Assembly (NCBI RefSeq): GCF_001682385.1
Contig: NZ_CP016210.1
Location: 992,001-1,056,000 of the forward strand
From: Azoarcus olearius
GTDB taxonomy: Bacteria > Pseudomonadota > Gammaproteobacteria > Burkholderiales > Rhodocyclaceae
Length of the DNA stretch: 64,000 nt
Direction: 5' to 3'
Below, in pieces: positions 30,975-40,522 of this stretch. The position numbers and the translations under genes were made by a program. Position 1 is the first letter of the stretch, and every line of letters begins with the position of its first letter. The notes under the pieces are model-generated. The model was not told where the DNA came from, searched no databases, and saw only the letters and a list, made by a program, of their open reading frames with translations.

Positions 30975-32966
30975 TCAGGAGTCCACCGGGAGCGTAAGGG
31001 TGAAGATGGTACCGCCGTCGGGAGCTGGCTCAAAACCGAGGCGGCCGTGGTGCAGCTCGGCGATCGAGCGGCAGATGTTGAGACCCATGCCCATCCCCTC
31101 CTGCTTGGTGGTGAAGAAGGGCTGGAACAGGTGGCGCGCGGTCTCGGCGTCGATGCCGGTGCCGTGATCGGTTACCCGTACCGTCACCACGGCTCCCGCG
31201 CTGCGCGTGCCGATCCGCACGCTGCGGTTCGGCTCCGGCGTGTCCTGCATGGCATCCATGCCGTTGCGCACCAGGTTGACGATGATCTGCTCGATCATCA
31301 CCGCGTCCGCGTGCACCACCGGCAGATCGGCGGCGAGGTCGGCCACCAGATGGATGCGGCGTTTGCGCGCGTCCGGTTCGACGAGACCGAGCGCCTCGCG
31401 GATCACCTCGTTGAGGTCGAGCGCCTCGCGGCGCGGCTCGGCGCGGCGCACGAAATCGTGCACGCGGCGGATGATGTCGCCGGCGCGGCGCGCCTGACGG
31501 CCGATCTTCTCGTGGATGTCGCGCAGTTCGTCGCGGTCGAATTCGTCGGCCTCGAGGCGGTTCAGGCAACCGGTGTTGTAACTGGCGATCGCCGCGAGCG
31601 GCTGGTTCAGCTCGTGGGCGAGTGTGGAGGCCATTTCGCCCATCGTCACCAGCCGGGAAGTTGCCTGCAGCCGTTCTTCCTGTTGCAGCGCGAGTTCACG
31701 CGCCCGCTTCTGCTCGGTAATGTCGAGCACCGAGCCCATCCAGCCGGTGTGACGGCCGTGGGCGTCGATCAGCGGCGCCTCGAACACCAGCGCGTCCAGC
31801 CGCTCGCCGTTCCGGCGCCGCAGGCGCACCTCCACGCCTTCGGGGGAGGTGCCGCCAGCCATGATCTGCTCGTGCAGCTTCTGCGTCTCGGCGATGTGGT
31901 CGGGGTCCCAGTAGGGCATGGGCGGCTTGCAGCCGACCAGTTCTTCTGCCGTATAGCCGGTCATGCGGCAGAACGCGGAGTTCACATAGGTGAGGCGGCC
32001 GCTGAGATCGCGGGCGCGCAGCCCGGTGATGAGCGAGTCCTCCATCGCACGGCGATAGGCCGATTCGGCGCGTACCGCCTGTTCGGCCGCCTGGCGCGCG
32101 GCGAGCTGGCGGCGCAGCTGCCAGACGCTCCAGACGATGATGACCGCGAACAGCAGCATCGAGGCCGACAGCAGCACCGGAATCCAGCGCGTTTCACCCT
32201 TGTAGGGCGTGATCTGCAGGGTCAGGCCGTGCCCGGGCGGATCGAAAGCAATGGTGTAGGCGCGGCCCGGGTCGAGCGGCGCGACCTTGGACTTCGAAGC
32301 GACTTCGCGCCCGTCGGGGTCGAGCACTGCAACCCGGTAGCGTTCGGAGAACCACCACGGCAGCTCGCGCACGACGAGGTCGGATAGCGAATACACGCCG
32401 ACGACGGTGCCGAGAAAACCTTCGTCGCCCCAGACCGGGACGTGGGCCTCGAACTGCGTCTGGTCGCCCAGCACCGGGTAGGCGGGGCCGTACACGGGTC
32501 GGCCGACGGCGCGGGCGAGGCGCGAGATGTCCGGGGAGGGCACCGCGCCGCTGGTTTCGCCGATCAGCTTGTCTTCCGACTGGGGCGGCATCGAATTGCG
32601 AACGCGCCCCTCCGCATCGAGCCACAGAATCTGGACGAGGCCGCGGTCGGGGCTGAGAAGCTGGCGCAACTGCGCTTCCGTGGGGCCGGAAAGCCGTTCC
32701 GTGCGCAGCAAATCGGGTGCGATCTGCTGCAGTTGTGCTGCATTGCGGTCAAGCTGGAAGCGCAGATTCTGCTCCATCCACAACGCATCATTGATGAGCG
32801 TGGCGCGCTGCTCCTCTTCGTCGTATTCGCGCGTCAGCCAGACGAGGGCCGCGATGGCCCCCAGGAACAGCGCGAGGGCGAGGTAGGGAAGGCGCGCAAC
32901 CCAGCGGCTGCGCCGGCCCTCCTCGGAGGGCGGTGCGGCTGGCTGAGGAGGGGGCGGCGTGGGCAT
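30975..32966 (-). CDS. dctS: C4-dicarboxylate sensor histidine kinase DctS
   Basis: 663 residues from ATG 32966. Pro-rich N-terminus, membrane helix (about 24-44), a periplasmic sensor of about 220 residues (Cache-like, GQTQFEAHVPVWG-type segment DQTQFEAHVPVWGDEGFLGT), second helix (about 262-283), a PAS domain (about 310-430: MTGYTAEELVGCKPPMPYW), then HisKA with phospho-acceptor His451 in LAHELNQPLAAIASYNTGC and a HATPase domain (NLVRNGMDAM, DHGTGI, MGMGLNICRSI). Overall layout is that of DctS, which senses succinate/malate/fumarate. The stop abuts the dctR start. ATG 32966 is preferred over a longer frame to 33053. Confidence 0.9.
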   Translation of the reverse strand: MPTPPPPQPAAPPSEEGRRSRWVARLPYLALALFLGAIAALVWLTREYDEEEQRATLINDALWMEQNLRFQLDRNAAQLQQIAPDLLRTERLSGPTEAQLRQLLSPDRGLVQILWLDAEGRVRNSMPPQSEDKLIGETSGAVPSPDISRLARAVGRPVYGPAYPVLGDQTQFEAHVPVWGDEGFLGTVVGVYSLSDLVVRELPWWFSERYRVAVLDPDGREVASKSKVAPLDPGRAYTIAFDPPGHGLTLQITPYKGETRWIPVLLSASMLLFAVIIVWSVWQLRRQLAARQAAEQAVRAESAYRRAMEDSLITGLRARDLSGRLTYVNSAFCRMTGYTAEELVGCKPPMPYWDPDHIAETQKLHEQIMAGGTSPEGVEVRLRRRNGERLDALVFEAPLIDAHGRHTGWMGSVLDITEQKRARELALQQEERLQATSRLVTMGEMASTLAHELNQPLAAIASYNTGCLNRLEADEFDRDELRDIHEKIGRQARRAGDIIRRVHDFVRRAEPRREALDLNEVIREALGLVEPDARKRRIHLVADLAADLPVVHADAVMIEQIIVNLVRNGMDAMQDTPEPNRSVRIGTRSAGAVVTVRVTDHGTGIDAETARHLFQPFFTTKQEGMGMGLNICRSIAELHHGRLGFEPAPDGGTIFTLTLPVDS

Positions 32967-33194
32967 CGGCGTGAAAGGGTATGTTGCGACGCAGTATGCG
33001 GACGCGATGGCATAACCTGTTTGGCGTAAGTTGGTTCTTGCGGACTTCCACAATAGCAGCTGCGATCGGACGGGTTCGATACTTGTCGAATACTTCGGCA
33101 GCCCTTCCGCTGTCCGGGTGTATCCGGCAACACCGCAGGTAGCGCCGGATCAATAAGCAGTCAAAGCCAGATTCTTCATCCGGAGGAGAGACTC

Positions 33195-34199
33195 ATGAAA
33201 GTCCGCGCCCTGTTGCTCGGCCTGGTGGCCGTCGGCCTGTCCACCACTGCCGCTGCCGCCGATCCCATCGTGATCAAGTTCAGCCACGTCGTCGCCCAGG
33301 ACACCCCCAAGGGCAAGGCGGCCGACAAGTTCAAGGAACTTGCGGAGAAATACACCGCTGGCGCTGTCAAGGTGGAAGTCTACCCGAACAGCACGCTGTA
33401 CAAGGACAAGGAAGAAATGGAGGCGCTGCAACTCGGCGCCGTGCAGATGCTGGCGCCTTCGCTCGCCAAGTTCGGCCCGCTGGGCGTGCGCGAGTTCGAG
33501 GTCTTCGACCTGCCCTTCATCTTCGACAGCTACGAAGACCTGCACAAGGTGACCTACGGTCAGGTCGGCCAGCAGCTGTTCTCCAAGCTCGAGCCCAAGG
33601 GCATCAAGGGGCTGGCGTACTGGGATAACGGCTTCAAGTCGTTCTCTGCCAACTCGCCGATCAAGAAGCCTGAAGATCTGAAGGGCAAGAAGATGCGCAT
33701 CCAGTCCTCCAAGGTGCTGGAAGAGCAGATGCGCGAGCTGAAGGCGCTGCCGCAGGTGATGGCGTTCTCCGAGGTCTACCAGGCGTTGCAGACCGGCGTG
33801 GTTGACGGCACCGAGAACCCGATCTCCAACCTGTACACCCAGAAGATGCACGAGGTTCAGAAGCATCTGGCGATCACCGATCACGGCTATCTCGGCTATG
33901 CGGTCATCACCAACAAGAAGTTCTGGGACGGCCTGCCCGCCAACGTGCGCACTTCGCTCGAGAAGGCGATGAAGGAGTCGACCGAGTACGCTAACAAGAT
34001 CGCCAAGGAAGAGAACGATCAGTCGCTCGAAATGGTGAAGAAGTCCGGCAAGACCGAGGTCACCCAGCTGAGCGCGGATGAACGCCTTGCCTTCAAGAAG
34101 GCGCTGGTTCCGGTGCACAAGAAGATGGAGTCGCGGATCGGTGCCGAGCTGATCCAGTCCATCTACAAGGAAACCGGCTTCGATCCGGCCAAGCTGTAA
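33195..34199 (+). CDS. dctP: TRAP transporter C4-dicarboxylate-binding protein DctP
   Basis: 334 residues. Sec signal peptide (1-21, cut after TTAAAA), then a TRAP substrate-binding protein of the DctP family: IKFSHVVAQDTPKGKAADKFK, the conserved substrate Arg in KMRIQSSKVLEEQM, and QTGVVDGTENPISNLYTQKM. It delivers malate, succinate or fumarate to DctQM in the inner membrane, using the Na+ gradient. ATG 33195 follows CGGAGGAGAG. The 228-bp gap to dctS must carry both promoters and DctR sites; TTCGA-N6-TCGAA (33075-33090) is a candidate dyad. A hairpin separates it from dctQ. Confidence 0.95.
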   Translation: MKVRALLLGLVAVGLSTTAAAADPIVIKFSHVVAQDTPKGKAADKFKELAEKYTAGAVKVEVYPNSTLYKDKEEMEALQLGAVQMLAPSLAKFGPLGVREFEVFDLPFIFDSYEDLHKVTYGQVGQQLFSKLEPKGIKGLAYWDNGFKSFSANSPIKKPEDLKGKKMRIQSSKVLEEQMRELKALPQVMAFSEVYQALQTGVVDGTENPISNLYTQKMHEVQKHLAITDHGYLGYAVITNKKFWDGLPANVRTSLEKAMKESTEYANKIAKEENDQSLEMVKKSGKTEVTQLSADERLAFKKALVPVHKKMESRIGAELIQSIYKETGFDPAKL

Positions 34200-34221
34200 T
34201 CAACTCGCTGTCCATCATCGG

Positions 34222-34257
34222 ACGCCCGCTGGCTCCTCGTGCGCTCGCGGGCGTTTT
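34222..34257 (+). terminator. Intercistronic partial terminator between dctP and dctQ
   Basis: ACGCCCGC (34222-34229) and GCGGGCGT (34247-34254) form an 8-bp stem followed by TTTT. Such hairpins after binding-protein genes usually protect the dctP transcript and reduce read-through, giving excess DctP over DctQM. Confidence 0.65.
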
Positions 34258-34275
34258 CGTGACGGGAGACCTCTC

Positions 34276-34980
34276 ATGCTGAAAATTCTCGATCACCTCG
34301 AGGAATGGCTCATCACCTTCCTCATGGGGGCGGCGACGGCGATCATCTTCGTATCGGTGGTGCACCGCTACGGTTCCGGCCTCGACATCCCCGGCCTGCA
34401 GGACTGGCTGCTGTCCCTCAACCTGGGTTGGGCGCAGGAGCTGACCATCATCATGTTCGTGTGGATGGCCAAGTTCGGTGCTGCCTACGGTGTGCGCACC
34501 GGCATCCACGTTGGCGTAGATGTGCTGATCAACCGGTTGTCGGACCGAAACCGTGCCAAGTTCATCGTCATCGGTCTGGGTGCAGGCGCCCTGTTTACGG
34601 GCATTGTCGGAACGCTTGGCGCAGCCTTCGTTCTTGAAAACGGCGCCCATTACCAGTTCCTCACGTGGTTCGGGATGGATACCGGGGACCTGTACGAGGG
34701 GCCGACCACGCCCGACCTGGAGTGGCCGACCTGGATTGTCTATTCGGCGATTCCGCTCGGCTCCTACCTGATGTGCTTCCGCTTCTTGCAGGTGATGGCG
34801 TCCTTCATCAAGACCGGGGAGCTGCCGCACCACGATCACGGCCATGTCGAGGGGATCGATGAGGAGCATCTCCCCGCCGACGCCAATCCCTATGAACTCG
34901 GTGACAACCTGCACCCGCACGACCTCAAGCATCCGCAGATCGGCGAGGGCCGTGACAGCGACAAGGGAGGCAAGCAATGA
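34276..34980 (+). CDS. dctQ: TRAP transporter small membrane subunit DctQ
   Basis: 234 residues with four membrane helices (about 9-32, 55-75, 95-115, 150-172), the DctQ pattern, including the QEL-FVWMAKFGAAYGVRTG segment typical of the family. The C-terminal tail of about 55 residues is rich in His, Asp and Glu (HHDHGHVEGIDEEH) and makes the protein longer than usual DctQ proteins; it is cytoplasmic and of unknown use. ATG 34276 after GGGAGACC. The stop overlaps the dctM start by 4 nt. Confidence 0.93.
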   Translation: MLKILDHLEEWLITFLMGAATAIIFVSVVHRYGSGLDIPGLQDWLLSLNLGWAQELTIIMFVWMAKFGAAYGVRTGIHVGVDVLINRLSDRNRAKFIVIGLGAGALFTGIVGTLGAAFVLENGAHYQFLTWFGMDTGDLYEGPTTPDLEWPTWIVYSAIPLGSYLMCFRFLQVMASFIKTGELPHHDHGHVEGIDEEHLPADANPYELGDNLHPHDLKHPQIGEGRDSDKGGKQ

Positions 34981-36260
34981 GCGCCGCAATCATCTTCGTC
35001 CTGCTGCTCGTCCTGATGCTGACGGGCATGCCGATCTCCATCTCGCTCGGCCTCACGGTGTTGACCTTCCTCTTCACCATGACGCAGGTGCCGATCGAGT
35101 CGGTCGCCCTGAAGCTTTTCACTGGCATCGAGAAGTTCGAGATCATGGCGATTCCGTTCTTCATCCTTGCAGGCAACTTCCTCACCCACGGCGGCGTGGC
35201 GCGGCGGATGATCAACTTCGCCACGGCCATGGTCGGACACTGGCACGGCGGTCTTGGCCTGGGCGGCGTGCTCGCCTGCGCGCTCTTTGCAGCGGTGTCG
35301 GGCTCCAGCCCGGCGACGGTCGTTGCGATCGGTGCAATCCTGTTGCCGGCAATGGTGAAGCAGGGGTTCCCGAACAAGTTCGGCGCCGGCGTCATCACCA
35401 CTTCGGGGGCGCTCGGCATCCTGATCCCGCCGTCCATCGTCATGGTCATGTACTCGGTGTCCACCAACACTTCGGTGGGCGCGCTGTTCATGGCGGGCGT
35501 CATCCCGGGGTTGTTGCTGGCTGCGTTCCTTGGTTTCGTGACGTGGAATCGCGCGCGCCGCTTCAACTATCCGCGCATGCCGAAGGCCACCTGGGGTCAG
35601 CGGGCCAAGGCGTTCAAGGATTCGGCCTGGGGCCTGTTCCTGATCGTTGTTGTGATGGGCGGTATCTATACCGGCATTTTCACCCCGACCGAGGCGGCGG
35701 CGATGAGCGCGGCATACGCCTTCTTTGTGGCGGTGTTCGTCTACAAGGATCTCAGCATGAAGGACGTGCCGAAGGTCCTGCTGAACTCCGCCAATATGAG
35801 CGCGATGCTGCTGTACATCATCACCAATGCGGTGCTGTTCTCCTTCTTGCTGACGCACGAGAACATCCCGCAGCAGATGGCCGACTTCATGATCGGCACC
35901 GGCGTGGGCGTGATCGGCTTCCTGATCATGGCCAACATCCTGATGCTGATCGCGGGCAACTTTATGGAGCCCTCGTCCATCGTGCTGATCCTCGCGCCGA
36001 TCCTGTTCCCCATTGCGATCAAGCTCGGGATCGATCCGGTTCACTTCGGCATCATCATGGTGGTGAACATGGAAGTGGGCATGTGCCACCCCCCGGTGGG
36101 CCTCAACCTCTATGTGGCCTCCGGCATCACCAAGATGGGCATCACGGAACTCACAGTCGCAGTATGGCCGTGGCTTCTGTCCATGCTGGTATTCCTGGTG
36201 CTTGTTACCTATGTGCCCGCCATTTCCCTGTGGCTGCCCCGCACGCTGGGGATGATGTAA
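34977..36260 (+). CDS. dctM: TRAP transporter large membrane subunit DctM
   Basis: 427 residues, 11-12 membrane helices; the transport channel of the TRAP system. DctM motifs: MPISISLGLTVLTFL, FILAGNFLTHGGVARRMINFA, FAAVSGSSPATVVAIGAI, GALGILIPPSIVMVMYS, FTPTEAAAMSAAYAFF, and the terminal NMEVGMCHPPVGLNLYVA. The ATG overlaps the dctQ stop (ATGA), so the two are translationally coupled. A clear terminator follows. Confidence 0.96.
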   Translation: MSAAIIFVLLLVLMLTGMPISISLGLTVLTFLFTMTQVPIESVALKLFTGIEKFEIMAIPFFILAGNFLTHGGVARRMINFATAMVGHWHGGLGLGGVLACALFAAVSGSSPATVVAIGAILLPAMVKQGFPNKFGAGVITTSGALGILIPPSIVMVMYSVSTNTSVGALFMAGVIPGLLLAAFLGFVTWNRARRFNYPRMPKATWGQRAKAFKDSAWGLFLIVVVMGGIYTGIFTPTEAAAMSAAYAFFVAVFVYKDLSMKDVPKVLLNSANMSAMLLYIITNAVLFSFLLTHENIPQQMADFMIGTGVGVIGFLIMANILMLIAGNFMEPSSIVLILAPILFPIAIKLGIDPVHFGIIMVVNMEVGMCHPPVGLNLYVASGITKMGITELTVAVWPWLLSMLVFLVLVTYVPAISLWLPRTLGMM

Positions 36261-36282
36261 CGCCCCCGACGTTTGCATTTCG

Positions 36283-36309
36283 AAGCCCGGCCTTAGGCCG
36301 GGCTTTTTT
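36283..36309 (+). terminator. Intrinsic terminator of dctPQM
   Basis: AAGCCCGGCC (36283-36292), loop TTA, GGCCGGGCTT (36296-36305), continuing TTTT to 36309. Confidence 0.93.
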
Positions 36310-36406
36310 GTCCACGGGGAACGTGCTTGCTGTTTCGCCGTGTATCCCCGTGCGTTTGTGTGTGCCGCTCGGGTAACATCGACGGAAACTCCCTTGCTGG
36401 CGCTAT

Positions 36407-37054
36407 ATGGAATTCCTCGCTTCCTTCATCGACCTCTTTCTCCACCTGGACCGACACCTCGCCGAGTTGCTAGCCGACTACGGCAGCTGGATTTACGCGA
36501 TCCTGTTCCTGATCGTGTTCTGCGAAACCGGCCTGGTGGTGATGCCTTTCCTGCCGGGTGATTCGCTGCTGTTCATGGCGGGCGCACTGGCTGCGGGCGG
36601 CGGCATGGATCCGGCCGTGCTGATCGGCGTGCTGTTCGTGGCCGCGGTGCTGGGCGATTCGCTGAACTACACCATCGGACGCCGCTTCGGTCAGCGCATT
36701 TCACAGTGGCCGGACAGCCGCTTCTTCAACCGCAAGGCGCTCGAGCGCACGCACGCGTTCTACGAACGGCACGGCGGCAAGACCATCGTGATCGCGCGCT
36801 TCATGCCCATCATCCGCACCTTCGCGCCCTTCGTCGCCGGCATGGGGCAGATGGAATACCGCCGCTTCATCGCCTTCAACGTCCTCGGTGCGGCGCTGTG
36901 GGTCGGTCCGCTGATCATGGCCGGTTACTGGTTCGGCAACCTGCCGGTGGTCAAAAACAACCTGTCCATCGTGGTGCTGGGAATCATCGTGCTGTCGCTG
37001 ATGCCCCTGGTCATCGGCTGGCTGCGCCAGCAGGCCGGGCGCGCCAGCGCCTGA
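36407..37054 (+). CDS. DedA/SNARE-associated family membrane protein
   Basis: 215 residues with about five membrane helices. DedA family signatures: FCETGLVVMPFLPGDSLLF (family motif with E and PGD), GDSLNYTIGRRFG, and ARFMPIIRTFAPFVAGMGQM with the conserved Arg-Pro-Phe pattern. DedA proteins are thought to flip polyprenyl-phosphate or phospholipids and support membrane potential. ATG 36407. It is closest to the YqjA/YghB/DedA branch; the exact lipid cannot be told. Stands alone between the dct terminator and ndk. Confidence 0.9.
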   Translation: MEFLASFIDLFLHLDRHLAELLADYGSWIYAILFLIVFCETGLVVMPFLPGDSLLFMAGALAAGGGMDPAVLIGVLFVAAVLGDSLNYTIGRRFGQRISQWPDSRFFNRKALERTHAFYERHGGKTIVIARFMPIIRTFAPFVAGMGQMEYRRFIAFNVLGAALWVGPLIMAGYWFGNLPVVKNNLSIVVLGIIVLSLMPLVIGWLRQQAGRASA

Positions 37055-37140
37055 CCCGGCCGGCGCGACAGGCTGTCGCCGAGGTGTAGCGGAAACCTGC
37101 TAAAATTCCGCGTTTTGTCAAACACCCTCGGAGTTTTTCC

Positions 37141-37566
37141 ATGGCCATCGAACGCACTCTTTCCATCATCAAGCCCGACGCCGTTGCCAAGAACGTGATC
37201 GGCAAGATCTACCAGCGCTTCGAAGACGCCGGCCTGAAGATCATCGCCGCCAAGATGGTGCACCTGTCCGAGCAGGAAGCCGGCCAGTTCTACGCCGTGC
37301 ACAAGGAGCGCCCCTTCTACAAGGATCTGGTCTCGTTCATGACCTCCGGCCCGGTGATGATCCAGTGCCTGGAAGGTGAGAACGCCATCGCCAAGAACCG
37401 CGAACTGATGGGCGCCACCGACCCGAAGAAGGCCGACGCCGGCACCATCCGCGCCGACTTCGCCGACTCCATCGACGCCAACGCCGTGCACGGTTCCGAC
37501 GCCCCCGAAACCGCTGCCGTGGAAGTGGCCTTCTTCTTCCCGGGCATGAACGTTTATTCCCGCTAA
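37141..37566 (+). CDS. ndk: Nucleoside diphosphate kinase
   Basis: 141 residues, full length. Phosphorylates NDPs from ATP by a phosphohistidine intermediate: His117 in NAVHGSD is the active residue. The start [15 protein letters not shown] is canonical. A TAAAAT box at about 37102-37107 may be the -10. ndk-rlmN-pilW-rodZ-ispG-hisS is a conserved order in betaproteobacteria. Confidence 0.98.
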   Translation: MAIERTLSIIKPDAVAKNVIGKIYQRFEDAGLKIIAAKMVHLSEQEAGQFYAVHKERPFYKDLVSFMTSGPVMIQCLEGENAIAKNRELMGATDPKKADAGTIRADFADSIDANAVHGSDAPETAAVEVAFFFPGMNVYSR

Positions 37567-37579
37567 GCGGTCCATCCTG

Positions 37580-37636
37580 ACGGCCCGTCGCGCCCGCTTC
37601 GCGGTAATTTCACCGCGAAAGGCGCGGGCGGGCCGT
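37580..37636. repeat. Long interrupted hairpin between ndk and rlmN
   Basis: Three nested arms: ACGGCCCG (37580-37587) with CGGGCCGT (37629-37636), CGCGCC (37589-37594) with GGCGCG (37621-37626), and TTCGCGG (37598-37604) with CCGCGAA (37613-37619). TTTGCG follows, a weak U-tract, so it may act as a partial terminator or RNA stabiliser after ndk. Confidence 0.6.
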
Positions 37637-37653
37637 TTGCGTTGGAGGCAAAC

Positions 37654-38781
37654 ATGAATACCCCCGTCAATCTGCTCGATTTCGATGTCGATGGTCTCGT
37701 CGACTGGTTCGCCGGTCTGGGCGAGAAGCCCTTCCGCGCCCGTCAGGTGATGCGCTGGATGCACCGGGAAGGCTGCGACGATTTCGACCAGATGACGGAC
37801 GTGGCCAAGTCGCTGCGGGCCAAGCTCAAGGAGATCGCGGTGATCCGGCCGCCGGTGCCGGTGCGAGATTCGGTCTCCAGCGACGGCACGCGCAAGTGGC
37901 TGCTCGACGTCGGCAATGCAAATGCGGTGGAAACGGTGTTCATCCCCGAAACCAACCGCGGCACGCTGTGCGTCTCCTCACAGGCCGGCTGTGCGCTCGA
38001 CTGCGCGTTCTGCTCCACCGGCAAACAGGGCTTCAACCGCAACCTCACGGCGGCGGAAATCATCGGCCAGCTGTGGCTGGCCAACAAACTGCTGGGTGCC
38101 GCGCGTGATGCCGCGGCGGATCTGGAAGCCGGCGAAAAGGACAACGGCCGCATCATCAGCAACGTGGTGATGATGGGCATGGGCGAGCCGCTCGCCAATT
38201 TCGACAACGTCGTCACCGCGCTGCGGCTGATGCTCGACGATCACGCGTATGGCCTGTCGCGCCGGCGGGTGACGGTGTCCACCTCCGGCATCGTGCCGGC
38301 GATCGACCGCCTGCGCGATGAATGCCCGGTGGCGCTGGCGGTGTCGCTGCATGCCTCCAACGACGCGCTGCGCGACCGCCTGGTGCCGATCAACCAGAAG
38401 TATCCGCTGCGCGAGCTGATGGCGGCCTGCCAGCGATATCTCGAGCGCGCGCCGCGCGACTTCATCACCTTCGAATACGTGATGCTCGATGGCGTGAACG
38501 ACCAGGAAGCGCACGCCCGCGAACTGATCGCACTGGTGCGCGACGTGCCCTGCAAGTTCAACCTGATCCCGTTCAATCCCTTCCCCAACTCGGGATTCCA
38601 GCGCTCGAATGCGGAACGCATCCGGCGCTTTGCCGGTATCCTGCTCGACGCCGGCATCGTCACCACCACCCGCAAGACGCGTGGCGACGATGTCGATGCG
38701 GCCTGTGGCCAGCTGGCTGGTCAGGTGCAGGACAAGACCCGGCGCACCGTGCGCCTCAAGCAGTCGATGGAGGTTCGCTGA
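37654..38781 (+). CDS. rlmN: 23S rRNA/tRNA adenine C2-methyltransferase RlmN
   Basis: Radical-SAM enzyme that methylates C2 of A2503 in 23S rRNA and A37 of some tRNAs. 375 residues. The [4Fe-4S] cluster motif CALDCAFC gives Cys113, Cys117, Cys120; [12 protein letters not shown] binds SAM; the C-terminal Cys in [13 protein letters not shown] is the second catalytic cysteine. ATG 37654 with GGAGG at 37645-37649 is chosen over an upstream TTG. Its stop overlaps the next start by one base. Confidence 0.97.
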   Translation: MNTPVNLLDFDVDGLVDWFAGLGEKPFRARQVMRWMHREGCDDFDQMTDVAKSLRAKLKEIAVIRPPVPVRDSVSSDGTRKWLLDVGNANAVETVFIPETNRGTLCVSSQAGCALDCAFCSTGKQGFNRNLTAAEIIGQLWLANKLLGAARDAAADLEAGEKDNGRIISNVVMMGMGEPLANFDNVVTALRLMLDDHAYGLSRRRVTVSTSGIVPAIDRLRDECPVALAVSLHASNDALRDRLVPINQKYPLRELMAACQRYLERAPRDFITFEYVMLDGVNDQEAHARELIALVRDVPCKFNLIPFNPFPNSGFQRSNAERIRRFAGILLDAGIVTTTRKTRGDDVDAACGQLAGQVQDKTRRTVRLKQSMEVR

Positions 38782-39596
38782 TGGCGCGTAAAGCCGCGTC
38801 CCTGCTGCTGATGATGCTCGCGCTCTCCGGGTGCGTGACGTCGACGACGCGCCCCGGCCCGGCCGTGAGTTCCGGATCGGGCACCGGCGCGAGCCGGCCG
38901 TTGTCCGAGTTGCCACCTTCCAGCGAGGCTGAGTCGCGAGCGAAAGTTCACGTCGATCTCGGCATTGCGTACTTCGATGTGGGCCGCAACGACGTGGCGC
39001 TGGATGAAGCCGCGATTGCGCTGCACGAGAAGCCGGGCTACGCCCCCGCCTACCACCTGCGCGCCCTTGTTTACATGGCGATCGACGACGTCGCCGCGGC
39101 GCGCGAGAACTTCCAGGCAGCGCTCTCGGCCGCGCCGGGCGATCCGGACTTCAACAACAGCTACGGTTGGTTCCTGTGCCAGCAGGGGCGCGAGCAGGAA
39201 GGTCTGGAGCATCTCGCCCGCGCTGCCCGCAACCCGTATTACCGCTACCCCACGCGTCCGTACAACAACGCCGGCCTGTGCCATCTCCGGCTGGGCCAGG
39301 ATGCCGCGGCGGAGGCGCAGTTCGTCCGTGCGGTGCAGGCCGATCCCCAGAACGGCGAGGCGCTGTTCCAGCTCGCCACGCTCGCCTACCGGCGCGGCGA
39401 TCTGGAGGCTGCGCGCGGCCACCTCGTCCGGCTGCACCAGATGAAGGGGCCGACGGCCGCTTCGGCCTGGCTGGGGCTGCGAACCGAGCGCCGCCTTGGC
39501 AACCGCGACGCCGAGGCGAGCTATGCGGCCCAATTGCGCAGCCGCTTTTCGAAGTCGCCTGAATTCCAGTTGATGTCGCAAGGTAAGTACGAGTGA
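38781..39596 (+). CDS. pilW: Type IV pilus biogenesis lipoprotein PilW/PilF
   Basis: 271 residues. Lipoprotein signal with lipobox LALSGC, so the mature protein is anchored in the outer membrane. About six TPR units follow (AKVHVDLGIAYFDVGRNDVAL; AYHLRALVYMAIDDVAAARENF; NNSYGWFLCQQGREQEGLEHL; YNNAGLCHLRLGQ). PilF/PilW is the pilotin that assembles the PilQ secretin. NNSYGWFLC and the position between rlmN and rodZ are typical. ATG 38781 overlaps the rlmN stop (TGATG). Confidence 0.92.
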   Translation: MARKAASLLLMMLALSGCVTSTTRPGPAVSSGSGTGASRPLSELPPSSEAESRAKVHVDLGIAYFDVGRNDVALDEAAIALHEKPGYAPAYHLRALVYMAIDDVAAARENFQAALSAAPGDPDFNNSYGWFLCQQGREQEGLEHLARAARNPYYRYPTRPYNNAGLCHLRLGQDAAAEAQFVRAVQADPQNGEALFQLATLAYRRGDLEAARGHLVRLHQMKGPTAASAWLGLRTERRLGNRDAEASYAAQLRSRFSKSPEFQLMSQGKYE

Positions 39597-40522
39597 GCAA
39601 CGCCGATCCGATCAATCCGGCGCCCGAAGGTGTGCCGGCACCCGGCCAGCAGTTGCGCCTCGCGCGCGAGTCGCGCGGCGAGTCGCGGGCCGAGGTGGCT
39701 CAGTCGCTGAAACTGTCGCTGCGCCAGGTGGAGGCGCTCGAACAGGGCGATTACACGGCCCTGCCGGGGCCGGCCTTCGTGCGCGGCTTCATGCGCAACT
39801 ATGCGCGGCACCTGGGGCTGGACCCGGCGCCGCTGCTGGCCACACTGGACGGCGCCGAGGCCGGTGCCCCGGTGGAACTGGCTCTGGTCTCCAACGCCGC
39901 GGGCGAAATGCCGCAAGGCGGCGCCGAGCGGCGCGCTTCCCGCCTCGGTGCGACGCTGGCCGTGATCCTGCTCTTCGCGGTGCTGGCCGGGTGGTATTTC
40001 GACTGGTTCCGCACCGATCCGCCGCCGGGATTGAACTCCGACGTCGGCGAGACCGTTTTGCCTCCCGCCGGCGATGTGGCGGTCGAGCCCGTGCCGACGG
40101 AGCCTGCGCCGGTTCCGGCGGGCGGCGCGCCCGCGCCCGCGCCCGTCGAGCAGCAACCCGGCACCGGTTCCGCGCCCGCGTCCGCGCCTGTGCCTCCTGC
40201 GCCTGCGCCGGCCTCCGCCGCGCCGGCCTCCGCGGCGCCCGCGTCCGCCCCGCTCAGCGCCGCCGATGGCGGCGCCCAGCCGGCGACACCTCAGCTCCTG
40301 TTCCGCTTTGGCGGCGAGTCCTGGGTGGAGGTCCGTGATGGCAGTGGTGCGGTGATCTACTCGGGGCTGGGGTCGACCGGCAGCACGCGTTCCGTGCAGG
40401 GGCGCCCGCCGTTCGCGCTGGTGGTGGGTAATGCCAAGGATGTGCGGCTGGAATTCAACGGCCGCGAGATTGACCTGCAGCCGCATACGCGCGTCGCGGT
40501 TGCCCGGCTCACGGTGCAATGA
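39593..40522 (+). CDS. rodZ: RodZ-like helix-turn-helix membrane protein
   Basis: 309 residues from GTG 39593 (GTGA overlap with pilW). N-terminal HTH_25 domain (about 18-85: [39 protein letters not shown] in segments [17 protein letters not shown] and [14 protein letters not shown]), one membrane helix (about 121-138, [18 protein letters not shown]), a long Pro/Ala-rich periplasmic linker (about 150-228) and a C-terminal DUF4115 beta domain ([20 protein letters not shown]). RodZ links MreB to the cell-wall elongation machinery. Confidence 0.92.
   Translation: MSNADPINPAPEGVPAPGQQLRLARESRGESRAEVAQSLKLSLRQVEALEQGDYTALPGPAFVRGFMRNYARHLGLDPAPLLATLDGAEAGAPVELALVSNAAGEMPQGGAERRASRLGATLAVILLFAVLAGWYFDWFRTDPPPGLNSDVGETVLPPAGDVAVEPVPTEPAPVPAGGAPAPAPVEQQPGTGSAPASAPVPPAPAPASAAPASAAPASAPLSAADGGAQPATPQLLFRFGGESWVEVRDGSGAVIYSGLGSTGSTRSVQGRPPFALVVGNAKDVRLEFNGREIDLQPHTRVAVARLTVQ

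Noticed and set aside
33020-33045. TTGG...TTGC upstream of dctP as a sigma-54 promoter
   Set aside because: GG and GC are 15 or 5 nt apart instead of the required 10-nt gap; no GC at -12.
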